Source: Microbacterium sp. Gd 4-13
GTDB taxonomy: Bacteria > Actinomycetota > Actinomycetes > Actinomycetales > Microbacteriaceae
DNA length: 64,000 nt
NCBI RefSeq assembly: GCF_003095395.1
Contig: NZ_QEIJ01000004.1
Coordinates: 274,342 to 338,341, forward strand
Reading direction: 5' to 3'
Shown here: positions 22,231-30,326 of the stretch, piece by piece
How positions within the stretch are numbered: the first letter of the stretch is position 1
Layout of the letters: every line of letters starts with the position of its first letter
Program-made: the position numbers and the translations under genes
The notes under the pieces: model-generated
The model's input: only the letters and a program-made list of their open reading frames with translations
Told to the model about the DNA's origin: nothing
The model's database searches: none

Positions 22231-22270
22231 GCGACGCGAGACGGCCCCCGCAAGTCGGTAGCCTGGAGGC

Positions 22271-23302
22271 ATGCGCGTACTCCTTGCCGGCGGTGCCGGT
22301 TACGTCGGAACCCACACGGCGGTAGCCCTCCTCGACGCCGGCCACGAGGTCGTGCTGCTCGACGATCTGTCGGGCACCCAGGCGGTCGCCGCCGCCCGCG
22401 TGGAGCAGATCACCGGAAGATCCGCCCCGCTGGTGGTGGGGGATGCTGCCGACGACGCGGTCGTGGAGGCCGTCTTCGCCGAGCACGGCCCGATCGACGC
22501 GGTCATCCACCTCGCCGCGTTCAAGGCCGTGGGGGAGTCGACGCAGCAGCCGCTGAAGTACTACTCCAACAACCTCGACACCACGTTCGCGCTGCTGCGC
22601 GCCGGGGTGGCTCACGGCATCCGTTCGTTCGTCTTCTCGAGCACGGGCACCGTCTACTCCGACCCCGCCGACCTCCCCTTCACCGAGGAGGCGACCACGA
22701 GCGTCGACCTCTCGAACGCCTACAGCAAGTCCAAGCGCATGAACGAGGTCGTGCTCGCCGACGTCGCCCGGGTGAACCCCGAGCTGAACGTCACCGTGCT
22801 GCGCTACTTCAACCCGGTCGGCGCCCACCCGAGCGGTCTGATCGGCGAAGACCCGTCGGGCATCCCCAACAACCTCATGCCGTACGTCTCGCGCGTCGCG
22901 ATCGGCACCCTCGACCGCATCGGCGTCTTCGGCAACGACTACGACACCCCCGACGGCACGGGCCTGCGCGACTACATCCACGTCGTCGACCTCGCCGAGG
23001 GCCACGTCGCGGCCCTCGAGAAGGCCGAGCCCGGCTTCGCGATCTTCAACCTCGGCACGGGGATCCCCGTGAGTGTGCTGCAGCTCATCGCCTCCTTCGA
23101 GGCGGCGGTCGGTCGCGAGCTGCCCACCGAGATGCTCCCGCGCCGCGCGGGCGACGTCGCCGCGACGTACTGCAACCCGTCGAAGGCCGCGCGCGACCTC
23201 GGTTGGCGCACGCGCCTGGGCATCGACGACGCGTGCCGCGACTACTGGAACTGGCAGAGCACGAACCCCCAGGGCTACAGCACCGCCGCCGCCCCCGCCT
23301 GA
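22271..23302 (+). CDS. galE: UDP-glucose 4-epimerase
   Basis: The 343-residue extended SDR enzyme interconverts UDP-glucose and UDP-galactose for cell-surface glycans and galactose use. The NAD motif GGAGYVGTH is at the N-terminus; the catalytic S-T-G-T-V-Y and YSKSK residues lie near 128-157; the substrate segment RYFNPVGAHPSG and GTGLRDYIHVVDLA are canonical. Length is normal. A long hairpin follows the stop. Confidence 0.95.
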   Translation: MRVLLAGGAGYVGTHTAVALLDAGHEVVLLDDLSGTQAVAAARVEQITGRSAPLVVGDAADDAVVEAVFAEHGPIDAVIHLAAFKAVGESTQQPLKYYSNNLDTTFALLRAGVAHGIRSFVFSSTGTVYSDPADLPFTEEATTSVDLSNAYSKSKRMNEVVLADVARVNPELNVTVLRYFNPVGAHPSGLIGEDPSGIPNNLMPYVSRVAIGTLDRIGVFGNDYDTPDGTGLRDYIHVVDLAEGHVAALEKAEPGFAIFNLGTGIPVSVLQLIASFEAAVGRELPTEMLPRRAGDVAATYCNPSKAARDLGWRTRLGIDDACRDYWNWQSTNPQGYSTAAAPA

Positions 23303-23311
23303 GTCACGCGA

Positions 23312-23352
23312 ATCGGCCGAGACACACCGCCAGGCGCGTTGTCTCGGCCGAT
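23312..23352 (+). terminator. Hairpin after galE
   Basis: A perfect 13-bp stem (ATCGGCCGAGACA with TGTCTCGGCCGAT) and a 15-base loop start ten bases after the galE stop. There is no T-run; it probably ends galE transcription before the regulator gene. Confidence 0.6.
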
Positions 23353-23418
23353 ACGCGCGTCTCACGCCCCCGCCCGCCCCGGCAGCGGGCTATCGTGGGG
23401 ACTCCTCCGGAGGTGAAC

Positions 23419-24120
23419 ATGCCGAACACGGCACCGCGTGCCTGGCAGGTCGTGCTCGAGAAGATCGAGGGCGATCTGCTTGCCGGCCGTCTCGGTCCGG
23501 GCGACAGGCTCCCTCCCGAGCGCGACCTCTCGGTGCAGCTCGGCGTCGGACGCTCGAGCGTTCGCGAAGCCATCCGCGTGCTCGAGGTGCTGGGGCTCGT
23601 GCGCACCGGTACGGGATCCGGGCCGACGTCGGGCGTCACGATCGTAGCGACGCCCCGCGGCGGTCTGTCGGCGCTGCTGCGACTGCAGGTGGCCGCGAAC
23701 GGGTTCGACATCGCCGATGTCGTCAGCACGCGCGTCACCCTCGAGTCGGCCGTCGTGGAGGCGCTCGCCGCCGCCGACGCGCCCGACCTCACGCAGGTAC
23801 ACGCCGCCCTGCACGAGATGGAGGGGCCGGAGCTGCCGATCGCGGAGTTTCTCGCACTCGACCGGGCGTTCCACGTCGCGCTGTCGGAAGCATCCGGAAA
23901 CGCGGTCGTCACCGCCATCATGGTGGGTCTGCGCACCGCGATCGACGCCTACGTCGAGGCGGGGGCACTGCGCGTGACCGACTGGGACGCCACCGCAGCA
24001 CGACTGGTGCGCGAGCACCGCGCGATCGTCGGCGCGGTCGAGCGCGGTGACGCCCCGGAGGCGCAGCGGCTGGTGCGAGCGCACATCGCGGGATATTACG
24101 CCGAGGCCGTCACGGCCTGA
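23419..24120 (+). CDS. GntR-family (FadR subfamily) transcriptional regulator
   Basis: The 233-residue regulator has the winged-helix pattern RLGPGDRLPPERDLSVQLGV followed by GRSSVREAIRVLEVLGLV (about residues 25-65), and an all-helical FCD ligand domain (about 90-230) with the metal-site candidates D in ALDRAFHVALSEASGN, H in FHVAL, H in VREHRAIV and H in RAHIAGYY. ATG 23419 has a CCGGAGGT ribosome-binding site. FCD regulators sense organic acids or sugars. It stands alone; the target is unknown. Confidence 0.85.
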   Translation: MPNTAPRAWQVVLEKIEGDLLAGRLGPGDRLPPERDLSVQLGVGRSSVREAIRVLEVLGLVRTGTGSGPTSGVTIVATPRGGLSALLRLQVAANGFDIADVVSTRVTLESAVVEALAAADAPDLTQVHAALHEMEGPELPIAEFLALDRAFHVALSEASGNAVVTAIMVGLRTAIDAYVEAGALRVTDWDATAARLVREHRAIVGAVERGDAPEAQRLVRAHIAGYYAEAVTA

Positions 24121-24129
24121 GCGGACGGC

Positions 24130-24900
24130 TCAGCGGACGGGGAGCGTGGGGATGAGGGCCTCGAGGTATTCGGCGGTGTCTTCCCAGCCCTCGACCGCGT
24201 GGCACTCGACGCCCATCGCGAGCACCGGGTAGTCGTTGCCGTCGGGGTCGAGGCGATCGCCGACGAACAGCATGTCGTCGAGCGAAATGCCGGTGGCGTC
24301 GGCGAGCTGGTTCATGCCGTAGGCCTTGTCGATGCCGCGGTGGGTGATGTCGATCGACGTCGACCCGCCCGAGCGCACCTCGAGGTCGGGAATGCGTGCG
24401 GCGACCGCCTCGCGCAGGGTGTTCTTCTTCTCTCCGGTCGGGTCCCACGCCTTCTTGGCGTCGAGCGGGGCCTTCTGTCCGAGCGCGGAGAAGGTGATCT
24501 GCGATCCGCGGTCTTCGAGGATGTCGCCCCAGGTCTCGCTGGCCCACAGTCCGAGGCGTTTGGCCTCCTCTTCGACCGCCGCGAGGGCGCGGGTCTTCTC
24601 GTCGTCGGTCAGCGAGTGCGCGTAGACGGTCTCGATGCCGGCCGGTGTGAGCAGGTAGTACTGCGTGCCGCACGTCGGCAGCAGGTGCACGTGGCTGAGC
24701 AGCTCGGCGGATGCTGCGGGCAGCCGCTCGACGACCTGCGTGCGGAACTGCGCGAGTTGCCCACCGGAGATGATGGCGACTTCTACGCGCTCGGCGAGGG
24801 CGATCAGGAGGTCGCCGATCCGCGGGTCGATCGCGGTCTTCGAGGGGGCGAGGGTGTCGTCGAGGTCGAAGGCGACGAGGCGGGGCGTGAGGTCGGGCAC
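24130..24900 (-). CDS. HAD-IIB family hydrolase (phosphomannomutase-like fold)
   Basis: From GTG 24900, which has an AGGAG site, the protein has 256 residues; in-frame ATGs at 24969 and 24987 would add N-terminal extensions without good RBS. HAD motif I is VAFDLDDTLAPSK, motif II is in AIISGG, and motif IV is FVGDRLDPDGNDYPV. The GGSTSIDITHRGIDKAYGMN segment is typical of the Cof/PMM-like IIB cap group. It resembles eukaryotic-type phosphomannomutase-like phosphatases, with an unknown sugar-phosphate or similar substrate. It converges with the GntR gene. Confidence 0.75.
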   Translation of the reverse strand: MPDLTPRLVAFDLDDTLAPSKTAIDPRIGDLLIALAERVEVAIISGGQLAQFRTQVVERLPAASAELLSHVHLLPTCGTQYYLLTPAGIETVYAHSLTDDEKTRALAAVEEEAKRLGLWASETWGDILEDRGSQITFSALGQKAPLDAKKAWDPTGEKKNTLREAVAARIPDLEVRSGGSTSIDITHRGIDKAYGMNQLADATGISLDDMLFVGDRLDPDGNDYPVLAMGVECHAVEGWEDTAEYLEALIPTLPVR

Positions 24901-24977
24901 GGGGCTCCTGTACGAGACGTCCAATGAATGAAAGAAGGCTCCGTTAGGCGACGGGGCCTTCTCGCTCATGATATCCA

Positions 24978-25313
24978 GTGGACCCATCTACCTCTGTTCC
25001 ACTCATTCGCAGTGCCGATCGTGCTCGGATCCTGACTCGGTACCAAAACGGGGAGCCGTCGACTGCACGGGCTACGGAGGTTGGTGTCGCGAAGACGAGC
25101 GCTCTGGGTGTGCTCCGTGAGAACAACGCAGTGATGCGTCGCCAGTCCCTGACGCCAGCACAGGTCGCTGCAGCCGCCGAGCTGCACGGGACAGGCTCTT
25201 CACTCTCGCGAGTGGCCGCCGAGCTTTGCCCCAAGCAGGACACGATCCGGCTCGCATGGAAAGCTGCGGGTGTGGTGCTCAGACCACCGACGGGCCGAAA
25301 GGTCCCCAGCTAA
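24978..25313 (+). CDS. Small helix-turn-helix-like orphan protein
   Basis: The 111-residue product starts at GTG 24978. Two helix-turn-helix-like repeats can be seen: ARATEVGVAKTSALGVLREN (about 33-52) and SLSRVAAELCPKQDTIRLAW (about 75-95), the second resembling the small DNA-binding tails found on resolvases and invertases (SLTPAQVAAAAELHGTGSS). It may be a detached recombinase tail or a small regulator. It lies in a patch with weaker codon bias between the HAD gene and tRNA-Pro. Confidence 0.45.
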   Translation: MDPSTSVPLIRSADRARILTRYQNGEPSTARATEVGVAKTSALGVLRENNAVMRRQSLTPAQVAAAAELHGTGSSLSRVAAELCPKQDTIRLAWKAAGVVLRPPTGRKVPS

Positions 25314-25390
25314 GCAGTTGTTCCCGTTCCCGGACATCACATCTAGCTGCTGCTCGAGCACCTGTACTCATGAAGTATCAGAAGACTGGA

Positions 25391-25898
25391 TCAGCCAGCG
25401 ACGGCTTTCAGCGACGAGGATAGTTCAGCAAGTCGGTTCGACATTTCCGCCAGCCCGATTGCCGCCGCATCGAAAGAAAGAGTCGCGGCAACCTCACCGG
25501 CTCGACGGAGCGCCTGTGGGTCTTCCCAGGTAGTCGAGCCTGCGAGCAAGGCCTGGGCATCGTCAATTTCCGTCAAGAGAACCCACGTCTGCTCGTTGAC
25601 GATATTCGATGCGAATGCCATTGGAGGTAGACGGGAGGTGCCTAGAAGACGCTCGGATTGCCGAATGATGCGGTTCCGGGAGATAGAAGAAATCACCATT
25701 TGGTCAGCCACCGCCCGAGCTAACGCACGTGAACGACTCTTCGCCGTTGAGGATGTCGTCGAGCGTCGGCGGCTGGTTCGCGGATAAGGGTCGAGGTCTT
25801 TCAGAATGGACGATTTCACCCGTATCGTCCGAAAGGCCTCGACGTGCATCACGCGAACTTCGTTCGCCCTGATGCGTCCACGTTCGAGAAATGCTCAT
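25391..25898 (-). pseudogene. Unknown gene, probably frameshifted
   Basis: ATG 25898 has a good GAGGAAAG site and opens a 64-codon frame (MSISRTWTHQGERSSRDARR...TLDDILNGEESF) that stops at 25704. A second frame on the same strand, open from 25852 to 25391, continues with SRSRALARAVADQMV and about 100 residues of plausible helical protein ending LAELSSSLKAVAG. Joining the frames near 25740 gives a single protein of about 165 residues, so either a one-base frameshift or two overlapping small genes are present. No family is recognised; GC is lower than in neighbours. Confidence 0.45.
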
Positions 25899-26038
25899 AG
25901 CACTTTCCTCACCTCGTGGTAGGGCGAGCTCGAGTACCCGGCACGTCACCGAGACGGGAACACCGTCAGCGGCGAGCTCGGTCACGAGCGGGTAGAGCCT
26001 CTTCCCGGGGAGTTGGGCTCCATTCCCCGGAGAAAAGC

Positions 26039-26074
26039 ACGGGAGCCCCCCGCAGTCCTGCGGAAGGCTCCCGT
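26039..26074 (-). terminator. Rho-independent terminator of tRNA-Pro
   Basis: A nested hairpin has a 9-bp outer stem (ACGGGAGCC / GGCTCCCGT) and a 6-bp inner stem (CCGCAG / CTGCGG). Read on the minus strand it is followed by GCTTTTCTCC, so it fits termination of the tRNA transcript 53 bases downstream. Confidence 0.75.
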
Positions 26075-26127
26075 ACTTTCACTCTTGGACGGAATGTTTC
26101 GTCCAAAAGGTCTGTACATCCTTGAAT

Positions 26128-26204
26128 TGGTCGGGGTGACAGGATTTGAACCTGCGGCCTCGTCGTCCCGAACGACGCGCGCTACCAAGCTGCGCCACAC
26201 CCCG
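26128..26204 (-). tRNA. tRNA-Pro (anticodon CGG)
   Basis: The cloverleaf is read on the minus strand: acceptor CGGGGTG pairs with CACCCCG, the anticodon arm is CGTCG-TTCGGGA-CGACG with anticodon CGG, the T-arm has GGTTCAAATCC, and the 3' A-CCA end is encoded. The length is 77 nt including CCA. The 3' side of the gene faces a small degraded patch (25.0-26.1 kb). Confidence 0.95.
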
Positions 26205-26326
26205 GAGCAACCACACGAGTCTACCCCGTTCTGAGGGATGGTTCGAACCGCGGACGCAATGAGATGGCCGACCGCCCGCCGACGGCGTGAGGGGCGCGCA
26301 TCGGCGGACGGCGGCGTTCGGGGAGG

Positions 26327-27829
26327 TCAGGGGGATGCTGTGGCTCGCCGCCGCTGCCGAAGATGCGCGAGAAGAGCGATTCCGAGCATCAGCGCGGCCC
26401 CGCCGGCTCCGGCGATGCGCGGCGTGAGAGCGTCGCTGCCGGTCGCGGCGAGCGTGCGCGTGGGTTCCACCGGATGCTGCGCCGCCGGGGGCTGCTCGGG
26501 CTTCGGCTGCTCGGGCGGGGGAGGAGCTGCCACGGTCACCATCTGCGTGGCGACACCGAAGTTCTCCGTCCACGAGAACCCGGGAGGCAAGTGAGGGGCG
26601 GTGGCGGGGTGCTGCTCGTTCGAGTCGATCTGCCAGACGGCGGCGTAGACGCCCGGCCCGGGCAGCTCCCATTCGGAGGTGACGCGGTAGACCCCGGACC
26701 CGGTCGCCGGGTCGCTCTGCAGCGCAAGGTCGCCCACGTGCTCCGCGTCGGCGGGTACGGCCTCGGTCTCGGGCAGGACGGCCTCGGTGCGGTAGACCTT
26801 CGCGGTGGCGCGGAGCACCACGAACGTGCCGTCGGCGGCGCGCGGCCACGCGCCCTCGATCGAAGAAAGCGTCACGTCGTCGACGAACGGGCCACCGTCG
26901 ATCTCCGGCTCGGCGACCCGCGTGGTCAGACCGGGGGTGAAAACGACCGGGCGGGGCGCAGCATCCGTCGCCTCGGCGGTGAACTCGATGTTGCCCCCGG
27001 GACCAGCCGTGTCCTGACCGCCGGGAGTCGTGACGTGGCGGACGGCCGGAGCGAAGGCCGCCGAACCGTGTGCTCTCGCGTGAACGCTGAAGGGTGTGCC
27101 GTCGTCGGTCGGGGCAGTGGCGACAATCGCGTACTCGGTGCCGGGGGCCGCGTCGGCGCGCTCGGGCGAGCCCGTGTCGGCGAACACGGCGTTCGTGAGG
27201 GCGATGCTTCCCGCCGCCGAGGCATCGAGCTGCACGGTGCCCCGCCGCGGATCGGCGGTGTCGGTCGTCAACGTCAGGGTCGCCGAGCTCGATGGCACGG
27301 TCACGGCCATCCCCTCGGCGTAGTAGGCCTCGGCGAGCGATCCCACCCCGGCGCTGTGCTCGGGAGCGAGCTTGGAGAACGTCCAGTGCACCGCCTCGGC
27401 GAGCGAGTCTCCGCGGTACCCCCACGCGTGCAGGGTCGCGTCTCGATTCGCGATCGACTTGACCGCCCATCCGACGGCTGCCGCCTGCACCGGGTCTGTC
27501 GTTTGCCCGTACGTGGTGACGATGAGGTTGATCCCGGCGAGCTGATGCGGCGTGAGACCAGCCGCCGAACCGCTCACTCCGTGGTCGACCGAGGTGCCGG
27601 TCGGCAGGGGGAGTCCCGGGATGATGCAGTAGGTGTGAACCCCGCCGACGAGCATCGAGCCGTGCCAGCCGTGCGCCGACAACGGCGCCCACGTTCCGAA
27701 GCCCGTCCCCTGATCGGCCGCCCGAGCGGGAGGTGCGGTCCACAGCGCGCCGACGAGGGTGAGCACCAGGCACAGGACGAGCGCCGCGGGGGCGCGAAGA
27801 CGGAGGAGAGAGACGGGCACGGTGGGCAT
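26327..27829 (-). CDS. Cell-wall-anchored surface protein with LAATG sorting signal
   Basis: The 500-residue protein has a signal peptide (to about residue 35, ending PPARAA), then a domain starting GTGFGTWAPLSAHGWHGSM with a YCIIPG Cys near residue 68 and a helical WAVKSIANRD segment. Two to three Ig-like beta domains follow (about 180-430), then a Pro/Glu linker, LAATG at about 460, a hydrophobic helix and an RQRRR tail. This is a full sortase substrate of the LAxTG (class E) type. The N-terminal domain with its Cys recalls surface adhesins of actinobacteria, but no thioester motif can be proven by eye. No active sortase is in the window. Confidence 0.75.
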   Translation of the reverse strand: MPTVPVSLLRLRAPAALVLCLVLTLVGALWTAPPARAADQGTGFGTWAPLSAHGWHGSMLVGGVHTYCIIPGLPLPTGTSVDHGVSGSAAGLTPHQLAGINLIVTTYGQTTDPVQAAAVGWAVKSIANRDATLHAWGYRGDSLAEAVHWTFSKLAPEHSAGVGSLAEAYYAEGMAVTVPSSSATLTLTTDTADPRRGTVQLDASAAGSIALTNAVFADTGSPERADAAPGTEYAIVATAPTDDGTPFSVHARAHGSAAFAPAVRHVTTPGGQDTAGPGGNIEFTAEATDAAPRPVVFTPGLTTRVAEPEIDGGPFVDDVTLSSIEGAWPRAADGTFVVLRATAKVYRTEAVLPETEAVPADAEHVGDLALQSDPATGSGVYRVTSEWELPGPGVYAAVWQIDSNEQHPATAPHLPPGFSWTENFGVATQMVTVAAPPPPEQPKPEQPPAAQHPVEPTRTLAATGSDALTPRIAGAGGAALMLGIALLAHLRQRRRATASP

Positions 27830-27953
27830 CGCGGCATCCTTTCGACGGGGTATTCGTCGATCGTGCGACGCGAGCGGATGCTGCGGAGCCTGCGGGGGAG
27901 CGGATGTGGAGAAGTCGCGCGGAAGCCGGGCTGGGGAGGAGAGGCGTGATGTC

Positions 27954-28967
27954 ATGGATTCCGTGAAACCACGACGCCACCGCCCTGCGCTGTTCGCCGT
28001 GACGCTCGCTGTCAGCGTGCCCCTGGTGGTGCTCACGGCCTGGCCGCAGGCGTTCGGGGCGCAGACGGCACCGGTCGTGGCGCAGGTCATCGCGTTCCGC
28101 GGGCCGCTCGCAATCGCCTTGCTCACGATCGCCCTGGTCACCTCGATCATCGCGGTCATCAGACGTCGGTGGTCGGTCTCGGCGGCTCTCGCGATCGCCG
28201 TCGCAGCTGCCGCAGTGATCAACGGCGGCGTCGTGCTCGCGCGCGCAGGGGGCGCTGAGAGCACCGGCGGTGAGCTCACGGTCGTGGCGTGGAACACGCA
28301 GGGCGGCGCCGCCGCACCGTCGGCCATCGCCCGATTGGTGCAGGAGACCGGGGCTGAGATCGTGAGCCTCCCCGAGACCGACGCGGACGCCGCTGCCGAG
28401 GCCGTGCGGATGCTCGCCGAGCGGGGCGTGCACATGTCCACGGACACCACGTACGGCGGGACGGGGTACTCGCCGATCCCCACGTCGATCCTCATCGCCG
28501 GCGAGCTGGGCGAGTATCGGGTGGACGCGTCGGCGGGATCGACCCCTGGCCTCCCGAGCGCCGTCTGGCGGCCCGTTTCGGGTGAGGGGCCGACGATCGT
28601 CGCCGCACACCCCATGCCGCCCCTCCCGGGAAGCCTGAACCAGTGGCGCGAGGGTCTGCGCTGGGTCGCTGACCGATGCGATGCGCCGAACGTGATCGTC
28701 GCGGGCGACCTCAACGCGACCGTCGACCATCTCTCCGGAACCGGGCGCGGCCCCGCACTCGTCGGAGCGTGCGCCGATGCCGCTTCGGAGGTGGGCGCCG
28801 CCTCGACGGGTACCTGGCCAGCCCGGTTTCCCGCCTGGCTCGCGTCGCCGATCGATCACGTGCTCGTCGGACCGGCCTGGTCGGTGCGAGGGTTCGACGT
28901 GGTGACGTCGTTCGACGATGCCGGGAGCGATCACCGCCCCGTCGTCGCCGAACTCGAGAGGCGCTGA
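27954..28967 (+). CDS. Membrane-anchored endonuclease/exonuclease/phosphatase (EEP) family protein
   Basis: The 337-residue protein starts at ATG 27954 with a GGGAGGAG site. Three hydrophobic helices (about 13-30, 45-70, 75-100) precede an EEP domain: VVAWNTQGG (metal-site Asn), LPETD (metal-site Glu), AGDLNATVDH and GSDHRPVVAEL at the end (catalytic Asp-His). Such proteins hydrolyse phosphodiesters outside the cell or at the membrane, including nucleic acids or lipids. It is divergent from the LAATG protein gene. The substrate is unknown. Confidence 0.8.
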   Translation: MDSVKPRRHRPALFAVTLAVSVPLVVLTAWPQAFGAQTAPVVAQVIAFRGPLAIALLTIALVTSIIAVIRRRWSVSAALAIAVAAAAVINGGVVLARAGGAESTGGELTVVAWNTQGGAAAPSAIARLVQETGAEIVSLPETDADAAAEAVRMLAERGVHMSTDTTYGGTGYSPIPTSILIAGELGEYRVDASAGSTPGLPSAVWRPVSGEGPTIVAAHPMPPLPGSLNQWREGLRWVADRCDAPNVIVAGDLNATVDHLSGTGRGPALVGACADAASEVGAASTGTWPARFPAWLASPIDHVLVGPAWSVRGFDVVTSFDDAGSDHRPVVAELERR

Positions 28968-28979
28968 GCCGCGACCTGC

Positions 28980-29330
28980 CTACGCCAGTTCGGTGACGAA
29001 GCCGATCTTGTTGCCGTCGGGATCGATCAGCTCGAAGAACTCGACCACGCCTTCGAAACGCTGCATCTCGCCGACCGTCAGGCCCCGCGACTCCAGGTCG
29101 CGCCGCAGCGCCGTCGCGTCGGCGACGCTGATGTTCACCGAAATGCCCTCGCGGCCCGCAAGATCGGGGGCGGCCGCCAGCTGCAACCAGAAGGGGCCGA
29201 GGTCGAACTCGACGAGACCGTCCAGGGGAATCTGATCGGGCTCGCCGAGCGAGAGCGCCGTTCGGTACCAGTCGGTCGCACGGTCGATGTCGCGGACGGG
29301 TATGCCCACCGTCACGGCTTTCGCATCCAT
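28980..29330 (-). CDS. VOC (glyoxalase/bleomycin-resistance fold) family protein
   Basis: The 116-residue protein has two beta-alpha-beta-beta-beta halves: VGIPVRDIDRATDWYRTAL and VNISVADATALRRDLESRG, ending FELIDPDGNKIGFV, the usual VOC tail with a metal-ligand Glu candidate (VVEFFELIDPDGN). Function cannot be assigned from the fold. It lies 72 bp after the metallophosphoesterase on the same strand. Confidence 0.8.
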   Translation of the reverse strand: MDAKAVTVGIPVRDIDRATDWYRTALSLGEPDQIPLDGLVEFDLGPFWLQLAAAPDLAGREGISVNISVADATALRRDLESRGLTVGEMQRFEGVVEFFELIDPDGNKIGFVTELA

Positions 29331-29402
29331 GCCGTCACGGTAGCGCCAACCCGGACCGATGCTCCAGAGCAGAAACCGCAGGCCGCGCGGCCGCCACGGC
29401 GA

Positions 29403-30326
29403 TCAGCGCGGCAGGAGCGTGAGGAGCGTGACCTCGGGGCGGCAGGCGAACCGCACCGGGGCGTAGATCGAATGCCCGAGGCCGGCGCTGACGTTGAGCG
29501 GCGCGGTGCGTCCCTCGTGCGTCCACTCGCTCAGACCGCGGGCCTGGTCGAGTGGGATGTCGCAGTTCGCGACGAGTGCATCGCGGCTGCCCGGGATGCG
29601 AACCTGTCCGCCGTGGGTGTGGCCGGCGAAGATCACGTCGGCCCCGAGATCGACGTACTCGTCGAGCACGCGGCGATAGGGGGCGTGGGTGACGCCGAGC
29701 ATGAGATCGGCCTCGCCGAGCCCGCCGATCGCCGCGGGGAGCACCTCGAGGTCGTCCCAGTCGCGGTGGGCATCGTTGACGCCGAAGGCGTTGATGCGCA
29801 CTCCGCGAACCTCGAGCGACGTCGCCGCGTTGTCGATCAGCGTCCACCCGAGGTCGTCGGTCAGGTAGCCGTCGAGAGCGTCGACATCCATCTGCTCGAT
29901 ATCGGGGCGGCGCTGCGACGGCCCGGTGAAGTAGCGCAGCGGGTTGCGGAACGACGGTCCTTGGAAGTCGTTCGATCCGTGGACGAACAGTCCGGGCACG
30001 CCCGTGAACGGCTCGAACGCCTCGCGCAGCCCCGTCAGGCCGTCGCGGTGCCCGATGTTGTCACCGGTGTTGACGATGAGGTCGGGCTCGAGTCGGGCGA
30101 GACCCGCGATCCACTCCTGCTTGCGGTGCTGCCACGGCGCCATGTGGGCGTCGGAGATGTGCAGGATGCGGAGGGCATCGGCGTCACGCGGCAGCACCCG
30201 CAGGGCGTGATAGCGGACGGTGAAGAGGTAGCGCTCGATTCCCATGCCCCAGGTCGCGGCGCCCGCACCGACCGCCCCCACCGCCGCGACGGCGGTGAGG
30301 GCGGCCTTGGCCGCAGGTGCTACCAC
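29403..30326 (-). CDS. Membrane-tethered metallophosphoesterase
   Basis: The 307-residue protein has an N-terminal hydrophobic helix and the full calcineurin-like metal set: HISDAHM, NTGDNIG, HGSNDF, GVTHAP and AGHTHGGQ. GTG 30326 abuts the stop of the penicillin-binding protein gene with no gap, indicating an operon. Actinobacterial relatives sit next to class A PBP genes, suggesting a role in envelope metabolism (for example lipid or nucleotide phosphoester hydrolysis), but the substrate is not known. Confidence 0.85.
   Translation of the reverse strand: MVAPAAKAALTAVAAVGAVGAGAATWGMGIERYLFTVRYHALRVLPRDADALRILHISDAHMAPWQHRKQEWIAGLARLEPDLIVNTGDNIGHRDGLTGLREAFEPFTGVPGLFVHGSNDFQGPSFRNPLRYFTGPSQRRPDIEQMDVDALDGYLTDDLGWTLIDNAATSLEVRGVRINAFGVNDAHRDWDDLEVLPAAIGGLGEADLMLGVTHAPYRRVLDEYVDLGADVIFAGHTHGGQVRIPGSRDALVANCDIPLDQARGLSEWTHEGRTAPLNVSAGLGHSIYAPVRFACRPEVTLLTLLPR

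Noticed and set aside
26128..26204. tRNA-Pro as the attachment site of the large mobile element
   Set aside because: The element boundary is at 36,805 in cpaF, and no duplicate of the tRNA 3' end was found nearby.
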